From: CAYQVO01 sp964421085
GTDB taxonomy: Bacteria > Bdellovibrionota_C > UBA2361 > CAYQVO01
Direction of reading: 5' to 3'
Assembly (NCBI GenBank): GCA_964421085.1
Contig: CAYQVO010000007.1
Location: 1 to 64,000, forward strand
Length of the DNA: 64,000 bases
Of the stretch, positions 25,272-34,358 are shown one piece after another. Position 1 is the first letter of the stretch. Each line of letters begins with the position of its first letter. A program made the translations under genes and the position numbers. The notes under the pieces were generated by a model. The model was not told where the DNA came from and made no database searches. It saw only the letters and a program-made list of their open reading frames with translations.

Positions 25272-27086
25272 ATGAAAGACCATGAATGCGACTCTTGTGA
25301 ATGCGGGCATGCTGCCGACCCGGTCATCATGATGCGGCACTCGCTTGCTCATGTAATGGCTCAGGCCGTCAAACAGCTTCGCCCGGCGGCGAAACTTGCC
25401 TTTGGGCCTCCGGTTGAACACGGTTTTTACTACGACTTTGATCTCGAAACTCCTCTTACGCCGGAAGATCTCCCTGAAATAGAAAAACGAATGAGGGAAA
25501 TAATAAAGGCGAGGCAGCCGTTTGAGCGGAAGCATATGTCCCTTCCGGAAGCGATCGAGAAACTTAAAGCGGAAGGCGAGACGTATAAAGTCGAATATGC
25601 CGAAGAGCTTGCGGCCCGGGGAGAAGAAAAGCTCTCCTTTTACCAGAGCGGCCCATTCGAGGATATGTGCGGCGGGCCTCATGTGAAAGACACAGGAGAA
25701 CTGCCTTCCGATGGATTTAGAGTCGACAGCATCGCCGGCGCGTACTGGAGAGGGGATGAAAAGCGTCCGATGCTTACCCGCGTTTATGCTGTGGCCTTTC
25801 CCACAAAGGCTGAACTCGAGGACTTTCTTCAGAGACGCGAACTTGCGAAAGAGCGGGATCACCGCAAGCTTGGCGCCGAACTCGAGATATACACAATCAG
25901 CGACAAAGTGGGTCCAGGCCTTGTTCTGTGGCTTCCCAACGGAACCGTCATCCGGGAGGAGCTCGAAAAGTTCGCCAAAGAGGTCGAATTTCGCGCCGGA
26001 TACGATCGGGTGGCAACGCCTCACATAGCGAAAGAAAGTCTCTACTACACTTCAGGGCATCTGCCTTATTACAAAGACACGATGTTTCCTCCGATGGAAC
26101 TCAAAGGTGAAGAGCCTTATTACCTCAAGGCTATGAACTGCCCGCATCATCATGTAATTTACAGGGTCCGCCCGAGGAGCTACAGGGAACTTCCCCTGCG
26201 CCTTGCAGAGTATGGAGCGTGCTACCGCTATGAGGATTCCGGGACTCTTGCCGGGCTTCTGCGCGTGCGTGCCATGGCGATGAATGATTCGCATATTTAC
26301 TGCACAGCCGATCAGATTGCCGAGGAGTTCCGGGGCGTGCTTGCGATGCATGAATTTTACTACAAGAAGTTCCGGTTCAAAGATTACGGCATCCGTCTTT
26401 CGCTGCATGACCCGGCGAAAAAGGAGAAATATATCGATCAGCCGGAAGCCTGGGAGCGGTCGGAAGAAGCGGTCCGGAGAATATTGAAGGAGATGGGAGT
26501 CCCGTTCGTTGAGGCGGGGGGTGAAGCCGCTTTTTACGGGCCGAAAGTCGATTTTCAGATGCGTAATTTGATCGGGCGTGAGGAAACTGCTTCAACTTGC
26601 CAGCTCGACTTCGCCGCTGCGGAGCGATTTGATCTTACCTATATCGCCGAGGATGGAAAGGAGCACCGGCCGTTTGTGATTCATCGCGCGCCGCTTTCGA
26701 CGCACGAACGCATGATTGCATTCCTGATTGAAAACTTCGGCGGAGCTTTCCCGACATGGATGAGTCCCGTTCAAGTTCAGGTTATTCCGGTGGGAGAGAA
26801 GTTTACGGAGTATGCAAAGCGAATTGAAAAGGAGCTTCACGACAAGCTTATTCGGGTTCATGTGGATTCAACCGCTGAATCGATGAACAAGAGGCTTCGA
26901 AACGCCATCACGAAGAAGATACCGAACATTCTCATCGTGGGCGAAAGAGAAGCATCGAGTGAGAGTGTCACATGGCGGCGTTATGCCGTCTCGGAACAAA
27001 AAAGCGTCAAGCTTTCCGAATTTACCGCGACGATTGAGAAGATGATCGCCGAGCGTACGATGGACAACTTCCCCGACGAGGGGTGA
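25272..27086 (+). CDS. thrS: Threonyl-tRNA synthetase lacking the TGS domain
   Basis: 604 residues. It starts almost directly with the editing domain: HSLAHVMAQAV (HxxxH) near residue 25 and CGGPH later provide the editing site residues. The class II core follows with MNCPHHHVIYR (zinc Cys), LRLAEYGACYRYEDSG (motif 2), RVRAMAMNDSHIYC where most family members have RVRGFTQDDAHIFC, and VIHRAPLSTHER (motif 3 region). The C-terminal anticodon domain runs from about 500. The TGS domain usual at the N-terminus is missing, and no other start in frame would supply it. A 207-base leader precedes it without a recognisable T-box. Confidence 0.93.
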   Translation: MKDHECDSCECGHAADPVIMMRHSLAHVMAQAVKQLRPAAKLAFGPPVEHGFYYDFDLETPLTPEDLPEIEKRMREIIKARQPFERKHMSLPEAIEKLKAEGETYKVEYAEELAARGEEKLSFYQSGPFEDMCGGPHVKDTGELPSDGFRVDSIAGAYWRGDEKRPMLTRVYAVAFPTKAELEDFLQRRELAKERDHRKLGAELEIYTISDKVGPGLVLWLPNGTVIREELEKFAKEVEFRAGYDRVATPHIAKESLYYTSGHLPYYKDTMFPPMELKGEEPYYLKAMNCPHHHVIYRVRPRSYRELPLRLAEYGACYRYEDSGTLAGLLRVRAMAMNDSHIYCTADQIAEEFRGVLAMHEFYYKKFRFKDYGIRLSLHDPAKKEKYIDQPEAWERSEEAVRRILKEMGVPFVEAGGEAAFYGPKVDFQMRNLIGREETASTCQLDFAAAERFDLTYIAEDGKEHRPFVIHRAPLSTHERMIAFLIENFGGAFPTWMSPVQVQVIPVGEKFTEYAKRIEKELHDKLIRVHVDSTAESMNKRLRNAITKKIPNILIVGEREASSESVTWRRYAVSEQKSVKLSEFTATIEKMIAERTMDNFPDEG

Positions 27087-28072
27087 TGCGGTCCTTCAGG
27101 CGGGTCCTGCTCCATCTGACTTTTGCGCTTGCAGGCGCGGTGATTCCTCTTGTCTTTCTGGAAGCCGGGCTTCGTGTTGTTCACCTGGTCCGCAAAGGAA
27201 CACCCCTTCTTGAACATCCCGGTGATCAATGGGATTCGAACCTCGGCTGGAAGGGACAGGAAAAGATTCTTCAAGGGGCGCCGGGGGGTCCTGAAGTCCT
27301 TGTGCTTGGCGACTCTTTCACCGACGGGATGGGCGTGCCTCCTGAAAACATGTGGTATGCCGGGCTCTGGGAAGCTGTGCCCGGCAGCACTGTAACCGCG
27401 TATGCAGGCCCCGGATATGGAACGCTGCAGGAACTTCTTGCGCTGAAGGGCTATGTTTCACGGGGGTTCTCGCCGCAGCTTATCGTGGTTCAGCTTTGCA
27501 CGAATGATATCCTGAATAATTATTTCGAACTTGATCGCGCGAGTCTCCTTCAGCGGGCGCCTGCACCGCGTCCTTATCTCGAGAACGGTGAGATAATGGT
27601 GAAGTTTCCCCGGAACTACGGATGGTTTCTCGAGCCGCTCATTTCGTATTCGAGACTTGCGTACCGCTTCGAGACAAGATGGGAGGAAAAAACCGCTGAG
27701 CGTGCCCGTAAAGGGGAACTGCCGACGATTGAACACGAAATCAGCCGGAAAGGCGAAAGCCTGCCGGCATTCAGAGAGGCTGCATCTGTGACAGAGGTTC
27801 TGATTGAACGAATGAAGGAAGAAGCGGGCGGAAGTCCTCTTATTCTCTTCCTGGTGAATGACGTCGAGCCATACACAGGGACGCTGGCCCGCATTGCGTC
27901 ATCGCGGGGAGTTCCTTTTGTCAATGCCGTGCGGTTCGCTTCAATTGATCGCAGCGGCAGGCTTCCTGACGGCGCACATTATAATGAGAAGGGAAATAAA
28001 GCACTTGGGCAGGCGCTCGTGGCTGCGATAAGAGAGGAAACAAAAGGACACCCACTTTTTGATTCTCACTGA
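27086..28072 (+). CDS. Membrane-anchored SGNH/GDSL hydrolase-like protein
   Basis: 328 residues. An N-terminal hydrophobic helix (about 8-30) anchors the protein with the catalytic domain outside. VLVLGDSFTDGMG is block I with the nucleophile Ser, AGPGYGTLQE supplies the oxyanion Gly, VVQLCTNDILNN is block III with Asn, and LPDGAHYNEKG is block V with the Asp-x-x-His pair. Such proteins often remove or move acyl groups on cell-surface polysaccharides, which fits the nearby sugar genes but is inferred. It overlaps the thrS stop by one base. The last ten residues are encoded by the first unit of a tandem repeat (28036-28123), so the C-terminus may have been rewritten. Confidence 0.8.
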   Translation: MRSFRRVLLHLTFALAGAVIPLVFLEAGLRVVHLVRKGTPLLEHPGDQWDSNLGWKGQEKILQGAPGGPEVLVLGDSFTDGMGVPPENMWYAGLWEAVPGSTVTAYAGPGYGTLQELLALKGYVSRGFSPQLIVVQLCTNDILNNYFELDRASLLQRAPAPRPYLENGEIMVKFPRNYGWFLEPLISYSRLAYRFETRWEEKTAERARKGELPTIEHEISRKGESLPAFREAASVTEVLIERMKEEAGGSPLILFLVNDVEPYTGTLARIASSRGVPFVNAVRFASIDRSGRLPDGAHYNEKGNKALGQALVAAIREETKGHPLFDSH

Positions 28073-28123
28073 GCCCGGAGGAAACGAAAGGACACCCACT
28101 TTTTGAATCTCGCTGAGCCCGGA
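28036..28123. repeat. Two 44-bp tandem repeats
   Basis: Two near-identical units, 28036-28079 and 28080-28123, share GGAAAC, AAAGGACACCCACTTTTTGA and GCTGAGCCCGGA with only a few differences. The first unit holds the last codons and stop of the SGNH gene. GGGTGTCCTTTT at 28177-28188 is an inverted copy of the AAAAGGACACCC core, so the RNA could pair across about 130 bases. This looks like a REP-type or mobile palindromic element remnant. Confidence 0.7.
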
Positions 28124-28242
28124 GAACGCAGGAATATCTAGTTGGAATTACTGACATTATCTGATCGTATTTTTTTGGGTGTCCTTTTTTCCACCACTGC
28201 CATCGAACATAGCGTTTAAAGTTGTGATAGAGTTACCTCCTG

Positions 28243-28944
28243 ATGATACTCAATTTCTCAGCTGTAAGTTCAGATGCCGGGGGCCTCCCGGGGCCGGAGG
28301 ATGCCGGTGGGGCGAAGCCCGGTGATGATGGTGCCGGAAGGGAATTCGCGGGTGCCGCTGGACCCGCGCTTTCAGAATTAGAACGGGAAAAACTAAAGAG
28401 GTTACTGCTTCAGAACTCTCAGGATCTTCGCAGAAGCAATCAGCAGAAAGCACAGCTCGAAAGCTTTGCAGAAAACGGGTACGGGAAACACAAACTTCCA
28501 TACTGGGCGCACCATCTTTTTCTGACGGTATATACGATTCTTGGGACTGGAATCGGGCTTGGTGCAGTCGGCAGCATGATTCTCAATTCATCGATTTCCG
28601 GAACACCGTCCGGGAATAATCTTTTCTTCGCGGCGGGCGCGGCAGGAGGACTGCTCGGATGGAAACTCGCAAATCATATGCTCAAGGGGATGCTGGGCAT
28701 TCGATATGAGCGGGCAACTGTGCACTTCTGGTCCAGGCGAACAGGAAAGCCTCTTCCTGATGTTCAGGAGGTTATTGAATTTCTGGATCACCATCCCAGG
28801 TTAAAGGGAGGCGATGAAGTCAGGGAGATGATTGCGGACCGTCTTGGTGTGCGAAGGCAGGAGGAGCAAGTGCTGCGTTCAAAGGAAAGGGAAATCATGG
28901 AGTCGCTGGAGGAAGGCGAACCCGTTTCCGCGCGTCAGGATTGA
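28243..28944 (+). CDS. Hypothetical protein with two membrane helices
   Basis: 233 residues, not recognised. Residues 1-40 are Gly/Pro/Ala-rich and acidic; 40-85 a charged coiled-coil-like helix; about 90-113 and 125-145 two hydrophobic glycine-rich helices (YTILGTGIGLGAVGSMIL and LFFAAGAAGGLLGWKLA); the C-terminal 85 residues are charged and helical. The bases before the ATG (ACCTCCTG) are not a ribosome site, so the start is uncertain. Its end overlaps the convergent lipoprotein gene by 50 bases. Confidence 0.5.
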   Translation: MILNFSAVSSDAGGLPGPEDAGGAKPGDDGAGREFAGAAGPALSELEREKLKRLLLQNSQDLRRSNQQKAQLESFAENGYGKHKLPYWAHHLFLTVYTILGTGIGLGAVGSMILNSSISGTPSGNNLFFAAGAAGGLLGWKLANHMLKGMLGIRYERATVHFWSRRTGKPLPDVQEVIEFLDHHPRLKGGDEVREMIADRLGVRRQEEQVLRSKEREIMESLEEGEPVSARQD

Positions 28945-29458
28945 AGGTGTACAGGGCCGCGTCAATCACGACAAGGGTATGTCCCGCACTTGCGACTCGT
29001 CCTTCCACAAGTATCCGCTTCCCCACATTCTGCGCCAGCTCACGGCGGAGCGAAGAATCAGACAGATCGTAATAGCGATTCCCCCCCTGGATAACCGCGC
29101 TTCTGTCACCGGACGCGACAGCTCGCGGTGCCCGGACGACCGTTCCTGTGACGGCGATCGGCTGACCAGCGGAAGGCAGGTCGTCACCGCCATGCATTAC
29201 TCCTGCGGGGTTGAGCGAAGCCCTGGCTTCCTGCCGGTATGCCATGGGGGAAGACCGCTGCTCTCTGTTTTCAAGGGCGAGGGGCGGTAAGGGCTCGTTG
29301 CTGATAATTTCGTCGAGCCTCTCGGGATAATAGGCCTTCATATATGCATCCTGTTCCAGGCGCACATTGTCCTCGTAATAGCTCGAGGGCTGCACACAGG
29401 ATGTCAGAAACAGAGAACTCAAAATGAAACATGCGGGTGATTTCAGGGACGATTTCAT
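28895..29458 (-). CDS. Putative lipoprotein, possible OB-fold
   Basis: 187 residues. MKSSLKSPACFILSSLFLTS followed by Cys is a lipoprotein signal with lipobox LTSC near residue 21. The middle is acidic; the C-terminal 80 residues (GQPIAVTGTVVRAPRAVA, then GKRILVEGRVASAGHTLVVI) look like an OB-fold that bacterial outer-membrane lipoproteins of the Slp/BOF kind sometimes carry. The start at 29458 is preceded by GGAAGAAGG; the longer frame upstream has no signal peptide. Function unknown. Confidence 0.6.
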   Translation of the reverse strand: MKSSLKSPACFILSSLFLTSCVQPSSYYEDNVRLEQDAYMKAYYPERLDEIISNEPLPPLALENREQRSSPMAYRQEARASLNPAGVMHGGDDLPSAGQPIAVTGTVVRAPRAVASGDRSAVIQGGNRYYDLSDSSLRRELAQNVGKRILVEGRVASAGHTLVVIDAALYTFNPDARKRVRLPPATP

Positions 29459-29646
29459 GGCATCACCTTCTTCCTGCAGATCAATCATCCACCCTGCGCC
29501 TGCATCGAAGAGATTGTCGATGACGCGGGTCAGTGCTGACTGGAGGGCGCTGAGGGGCTGCCCGAAAAGGCCGAAATGGCCGAAAATCTTGATTTTTGGC
29601 GCAGTTGACGGTATCAACAAACGGTTTCAATTAAAGGTATCGAGTC

Positions 29647-30378
29647 ATGAAAGGAGTCATTCTGGCTGGCGGGCTTGGCAGCAGGCTTCGTCCCTGTACT
29701 CTTGTCACAAACAAGCATCTTCTGCCTGTCTATGACATCCCGATGATTTTTTATCCCCTTAAAACTCTCATTAATGCCGGGATCCGGGACATCATGATCG
29801 TGACCGGCGGCCAGTTTGCCGGGGACTTCCTTCGCCTTCTTGGAAACGGCAGGGAATTCGGACTCAAGCACATCAACTACACATATCAGGAAGGAGAGGG
29901 AGGAATAGCCGAAGCCCTGTCCCTGTGCGAATATTTTGCCGCGAAAGACTCGATCTGTGTCGTGCTTGGCGACAACATAATCGAGAGAAACATCACGCGG
30001 ATGGTCGAGAGATTCCGCGAGAAGAACGAACAGGGCGCCATGGTGCTGCTCAAGGAAGTCGAGGATCCCCATCGATTCGGCGTGGCGGAAATCGCGGACG
30101 GAAAGATCACGAAAATTACGGAGAAACCAAAACAGCCGGCCACGAACCTGGCGGTAACGGGCATTTACATGTACGACAACCGGGTTTTCGAATACATCAG
30201 AGGACTCACGAGATCCGATCGCGGCGAACTCGAAATCACCGATGTCAACAACGAATACATCCGGGCCGGAAACATGATTTACGATGTTCTTGAAGGCTGG
30301 TGGACGGACGCAGGCACATTCGCATCTCTGCACCGTGCGAGCAACCTCGTCGCCGAAACCGGCGCGAATAATTTATGA
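29647..30378 (+). CDS. rmlA: Glucose-1-phosphate thymidylyltransferase (RmlA family)
   Basis: 243 residues, the short RmlA form without the C-terminal extension. VILAGGLGSRLRP is the nucleotide loop, NKHLLPVYDIPMIFYPL the sugar-phosphate segment, CVVLGDNI the catalytic Asp region and ITEKP the later Lys motif. It makes dTDP-glucose, first step to dTDP-L-rhamnose. It opens a six-gene plus-strand block of nucleotide-sugar genes; rmlB starts 8 bases after its stop. Other nucleotide specificity within the family cannot be excluded, but the rmlB and rmlD neighbours support dTDP. Confidence 0.9.
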   Translation: MKGVILAGGLGSRLRPCTLVTNKHLLPVYDIPMIFYPLKTLINAGIRDIMIVTGGQFAGDFLRLLGNGREFGLKHINYTYQEGEGGIAEALSLCEYFAAKDSICVVLGDNIIERNITRMVERFREKNEQGAMVLLKEVEDPHRFGVAEIADGKITKITEKPKQPATNLAVTGIYMYDNRVFEYIRGLTRSDRGELEITDVNNEYIRAGNMIYDVLEGWWTDAGTFASLHRASNLVAETGANNL

Positions 30379-30385
30379 TGAAGAG

Positions 30386-31411
30386 ATGAAAGCACTCATT
30401 ACCGGCGGCGCCGGATTCATAGGAAGCAATCTGGTGCACTATCTGTCGAGAGTGAGGCCTGACTGGGAGCTTCATGTCCTCGATCTGCTGACGTATGCGG
30501 GAAACCTGGAGAATATAGCGGCTCTTCTTGAGGAAAAGAAGGCGAAGTTTCACAGGATTGACATCTGCGACCCGCAGAGTACAGACACGCTTTTTTCCTC
30601 AGAGAAGTTCGATCTCGTTTTTCACCTCGCCGCCGAAAGTCACGTCGACCGCTCGATTCACGGCGCAGAGGCTTTTGTGCGGACGAATGTTCTCGGAACG
30701 CAGACCCTGCTTGATGCAGCGCATGCGTGTTCGGTTAAAAGATTCGTGCATATATCGACTGACGAGGTATATGGTTCTCTTGGTCCGACAGGACGCTTTT
30801 CAGAACTGACTCCTCTCGACCCCACAAGCCCCTATTCCGCTTCCAAAGCGGCGTCGGACCTTATGGTATTCGCGTTCTTCAAGACTCACGGTCTCGACGC
30901 GGTAGTGACAAGATGCACAAATAATTACGGCCCGTATCAGTTCCCTGAAAAGCTCATCCCTCTCTTCGTCACCAATGCCATGCAGGATGAGAGCCTCCCT
31001 CTTTACGGAGACGGGATGAACGTGAGGAGCTGGATATTCGTCGAAGATCACTGCGAGGCTCTTCTGCTCGCTGCGGAAAAAGGAGAGGCGGGCGAGGCGT
31101 ATAATGTGGGAGGCTCGGAGGAGGCTGAACTGCCGAACAGGGAAGTCACAGCCGCCATCCTGAGGATACTTGGGAAGCCCGAATCACTCATAAAGAAAGT
31201 TGCCGACAGGCCTGCGCACGACCGCCGCTATGCAGTGGATTATTCGAAGATTAACAGATCGCTCGGATGGGCGCCGAGAACTCCGTTCGACGAAGGAATC
31301 CGGAAGACCATCGACTGGTATGTGCAGAACCGCCGGTGGTGGGAGCGGGTGAAAACCGGCGCCTACCGGGAATTCTACGAGAAAAACTACGGGAATCGCG
31401 CCGCGTCATGA
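30386..31411 (+). CDS. rmlB: dTDP-glucose 4,6-dehydratase
   Basis: 341 residues. A Rossmann NAD-binding start (ALITGGAGFIGSNLV) leads to FHLAAESHVDRSI, the STDEVYGSL segment with the catalytic Thr-Asp-Glu, and YSASKAASDL (Tyr-x-x-x-Lys). NNYGPYQFPEKLIP and NVRSWIFVEDHCEA are specific for RmlB among extended SDR enzymes. It converts dTDP-glucose to the 4-keto-6-deoxy sugar. The true start is the ATG at 30386; the longer frame overlaps rmlA. It overlaps rmlD by ATGA. Confidence 0.95.
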   Translation: MKALITGGAGFIGSNLVHYLSRVRPDWELHVLDLLTYAGNLENIAALLEEKKAKFHRIDICDPQSTDTLFSSEKFDLVFHLAAESHVDRSIHGAEAFVRTNVLGTQTLLDAAHACSVKRFVHISTDEVYGSLGPTGRFSELTPLDPTSPYSASKAASDLMVFAFFKTHGLDAVVTRCTNNYGPYQFPEKLIPLFVTNAMQDESLPLYGDGMNVRSWIFVEDHCEALLLAAEKGEAGEAYNVGGSEEAELPNREVTAAILRILGKPESLIKKVADRPAHDRRYAVDYSKINRSLGWAPRTPFDEGIRKTIDWYVQNRRWWERVKTGAYREFYEKNYGNRAAS

Positions 31412-32289
31412 AGATTATTCTTTTTGGAGGAGACGGCCAGCTCGGCCTGGAAATTCAGAAACGCGCCGAAGCGTTCGGGGCATCTATTGCTGCTCCCCCC
31501 GAAGCGGATCTCGATATCTGCAGCCCCGAATCGGTGGACGGTCTTCTGGGAAGCTGCAGGCCTGACTGGGTAATAAACGCAGCCGCTTTTACTGCAGTTG
31601 ATAAAGCCGAAGAACTCGTGGAAAAAACGTTTCGGATCAACAGGGATGGCGCAGGAATTACGGCGGAAGCTGCCCGCAGACATAACGCGCGGCTGATTCA
31701 CATCTCGACAGATTACGTGTTCGACGGAGAGGGCGGCACGCCGCTTTCTGAAGAGTCGCCCGTGAATCCTCTCAGTGTATATGGAAAATCGAAACTTGCG
31801 GGTGAACAGGAAGTCTTAAGGGCGCATGGCGAAGGAGCTGTGATTGTCCGGACATCGTCTCTCCACGGGCAGTATGGAGTGAACTTCGTTCACACGATGC
31901 TTCAGCTTTTCCGGGAAAAAGAGAAAATCAAAGTTGTAAACGACCAGTTCATGTCTCCGACCTGGGCCGGATGGCTCGCCGAGGTCCTTCTCGAACTTTG
32001 TTCGAAGAAAGACGCTGCAGGAATAGTGCATGCATCCTGCGCCGGGGGATTGTCCTGGTATGAGTTCGCATGCGCAATAAAGGCGCTTACGACAGGACAA
32101 CCGGGCGGCGCTTTCGACACGGTTATCGAGCCTGTTCCTGCGAGTGAATTCCCGAGGCCTGCCCGCAGGCCTGCTTATTCCGTGTTTGACTGTTCGCGTC
32201 TCACGTCTATCCTTGGAAGGCCTCCGGTTCCATGGTTAAATGGGCTTAAATGTCATTTACGGGACATTGGTTATCAGATTCAGGAATAA
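31408..32289 (+). CDS. rmlD: dTDP-4-dehydrorhamnose reductase
   Basis: 293 residues. ILFGGDGQLGLEI is the NADPH-binding loop; AAAFTAVDKAEE and STDYVFDGEGG are RmlD signatures; YGKSKLAGE carries the catalytic Tyr and Lys; VNDQFMSPTWAGWLAE and RPAYSVFDCSRL complete the fold. It makes dTDP-L-rhamnose from the product of RmlC, whose gene is not in this block. The start overlaps the rmlB stop, and manC begins 2 bases after the rmlD stop, so the block reads as one operon. Confidence 0.93.
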   Translation: MKIILFGGDGQLGLEIQKRAEAFGASIAAPPEADLDICSPESVDGLLGSCRPDWVINAAAFTAVDKAEELVEKTFRINRDGAGITAEAARRHNARLIHISTDYVFDGEGGTPLSEESPVNPLSVYGKSKLAGEQEVLRAHGEGAVIVRTSSLHGQYGVNFVHTMLQLFREKEKIKVVNDQFMSPTWAGWLAEVLLELCSKKDAAGIVHASCAGGLSWYEFACAIKALTTGQPGGAFDTVIEPVPASEFPRPARRPAYSVFDCSRLTSILGRPPVPWLNGLKCHLRDIGYQIQE

Positions 32290-32291
32290 AG

Positions 32292-33377
32292 ATGCAGGTG
32301 GAGAAACAAAAAGTGGCGACGCCGACAGCAGTGATTCTCGCGGGAGGGCTGGGGACAAGGTTCTGGCCGGTGAGCCGGGTTAAAAAACCCAAGCAGTTCC
32401 TCCCATTTACGCCGTCCGGAAAGAGTCTCATCAGTGAAACCGCAAGGCGGATAAAACCGCTCTGCGGCGAGGACGGAGTATGGGTAGTCACGAACGAAGA
32501 TCAGGCGCCTCTCGTGAGAGAGCATGTGCCGGGCGCACACGTAATATGCGAGCCTTTTCCGCGCAACACGGCAGCCTCGCTTGGACTTGCGGCGACGTAC
32601 ATTCACAAGAAAGACCCCGACGCGGTTCTTGTATGCCTTCCCTCCGATCACGCCGTGAAAGATGAAGACTCGCTCCGAAGGATAGTTCAGGACGCATCCG
32701 AACTTGCCCTGTCCCAGGATCTGCTCGTAACAATCGGAGTGAGGCCCACTTTTGCGCACACTGGATACGGTTATATTCTCCGGGGGGCCCCGCTTGCTTC
32801 CGGCGGTTTCACCGTGAGACGTTTCTACGAGAAGCCGAACCAGGAGCGCGCCAACGAGTATTTCGAATCGGGCAATTACTTCTGGAACAGCGGCATGTTC
32901 GTGTGGAAAGCGAGAGTGCTTCTTCAGGAGATAGAGGAATACATGCCGGCGATGTACGCTTCGCTCATGGAAATCGATCGCGCTATAGGCACTCCGGATG
33001 AAGCGAAAGTTCTCCGCGAACAGTTCGAGCCGATGGAGGCGATCTCGATTGACTTCGGCGTGCTGGAGCATGCCCGAAACTGCGCGGTCATTCCCGCAGA
33101 TCAGTTCGGATGGACTGATGTCGGTTCCTGGGATGCGTGGGCGGAGCACTTCAGGCCGGACTCGGCGAACAATCTTGTCCAGGGGGACGCGCTTCTTCTT
33201 GACGCGCGCGACTGCATCGTAAAGGGAGGCGGGAGATTTATTGCGGTTCTGGGGATGGATGACCTTGTGGTCATCGACTCGGGAGACGCCGTTCTTGTCT
33301 GCCCGAGAGACCGTGTGCAGGATGTGCGGAAGGTCGTGCAGGAGCTCAAAGCAAAAGGACGGACGGAACTGATTTAG
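32292..33377 (+). CDS. manC: Mannose-1-phosphate guanylyltransferase
   Basis: 361 residues, the guanylyltransferase part without the C-terminal isomerase domain of long ManC/AlgA proteins. AVILAGGLGTRFWPVSR is the nucleotide loop, KPKQFLPF the sugar-phosphate contact, CEPFPRNTAASLGLAA and CLPSDHAV the metal site, and FYEKPN and FGWTDVGSWDAW are later family motifs. It makes GDP-mannose, the substrate of Gmd, encoded next. The ATG at 32292 follows CAGGAATAAAG. Confidence 0.94.
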   Translation: MQVEKQKVATPTAVILAGGLGTRFWPVSRVKKPKQFLPFTPSGKSLISETARRIKPLCGEDGVWVVTNEDQAPLVREHVPGAHVICEPFPRNTAASLGLAATYIHKKDPDAVLVCLPSDHAVKDEDSLRRIVQDASELALSQDLLVTIGVRPTFAHTGYGYILRGAPLASGGFTVRRFYEKPNQERANEYFESGNYFWNSGMFVWKARVLLQEIEEYMPAMYASLMEIDRAIGTPDEAKVLREQFEPMEAISIDFGVLEHARNCAVIPADQFGWTDVGSWDAWAEHFRPDSANNLVQGDALLLDARDCIVKGGGRFIAVLGMDDLVVIDSGDAVLVCPRDRVQDVRKVVQELKAKGRTELI

Positions 33378-33390
33378 AAGGGAAGCGACT

Positions 33391-34356
33391 ATGAAGACAG
33401 CATTGATAACAGGAATAACGGGACAGGACGGTTCTTATCTTGCGGAGCTTCTGCTCGAGAAAGGGTACAAAGTATACGGAATGGTCCGCCGGGCATCGGT
33501 CGACAAGTTCGAGCGTATATCCCACCTCATGGATCGCGTCGAACTGATACAGGGCGACCTTCTCGATCAGTTCTCTCTTATCTCAACGCTCGAGAAATCG
33601 CAGCCCGATGAAGTTTACAATCTCGCCGCGCAGAGTTTCGTCCCGATAAGCTGGGCCCAGCCCGTGTTAACGTCGGAGTTCACGGCGGTCGGAGTGACGC
33701 GTCTCCTCGAATCAATCAGGCTCGTCAACAAGAACATCCGTTTCTATCAGGCGTCGAGTTCCGAGATGTTCGGCAAGGTCCGCGAGGTCCCTCAGAATGA
33801 ACTTACTCCTTTCCATCCGAGATCTCCGTACGGCGTCTCAAAAGCTTACGGACACTTCATCACCGTGAACTACAGAGAAAGTTACGATCTCTTTGCATGC
33901 TCAGGCATTCTCTTCAATCACGAGTCGCCGAGGAGAGGACTTGAATTCGTGACACGAAAGATTACCGATGGTGTCGCGAAGATAAAGCTTGGTCTTGCCA
34001 AAGAACTTCGGCTGGGGAATCTTGCCGCAAAGCGCGACTGGGGGTTTGCAGGTGACTACGTAAAGGCGATGTGGCTCATGCTCCAGCAGCCGCAGCCGGA
34101 CGACTATGTCGTGGCAAGCGGTTCTACGCATTCGGTTCAGGAATTTATCGAGATCGCTTTTGCGCATGCAGGTCTTGAGTGGCGGGATGCTGTAAAGACG
34201 GATCCTGCCTTCATCCGGCCTGCGGAAGTCGATCTCCTGATAGGAGATGCATCAAAAGCAAAGAATGTGCTCGGATGGAAGCCGGCTGTCACGTTCGAAC
34301 AAATGGTGAAAATGATGGTTGACGCCGATATAGAGCGTCTTTCGGCAGCGAAATAA
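33391..34356 (+). CDS. gmd: GDP-mannose 4,6-dehydratase
   Basis: 321 residues. ALITGITGQDGSYLAELLLE is the NADP-binding start found in Gmd. SSEMFGKVREVPQNE holds the catalytic Ser/Glu region, YGVSKAYGHF the Tyr-x-x-x-Lys pair, and FNHESPRRGLEFVTRKIT is a Gmd-specific signature. It makes GDP-4-keto-6-deoxy-D-mannose. AAGGGAAG lies before the ATG. It sits between manC and the reductase gene rmd. Confidence 0.96.
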   Translation: MKTALITGITGQDGSYLAELLLEKGYKVYGMVRRASVDKFERISHLMDRVELIQGDLLDQFSLISTLEKSQPDEVYNLAAQSFVPISWAQPVLTSEFTAVGVTRLLESIRLVNKNIRFYQASSSEMFGKVREVPQNELTPFHPRSPYGVSKAYGHFITVNYRESYDLFACSGILFNHESPRRGLEFVTRKITDGVAKIKLGLAKELRLGNLAAKRDWGFAGDYVKAMWLMLQQPQPDDYVVASGSTHSVQEFIEIAFAHAGLEWRDAVKTDPAFIRPAEVDLLIGDASKAKNVLGWKPAVTFEQMVKMMVDADIERLSAAK

Positions 34357-34358
34357 AG

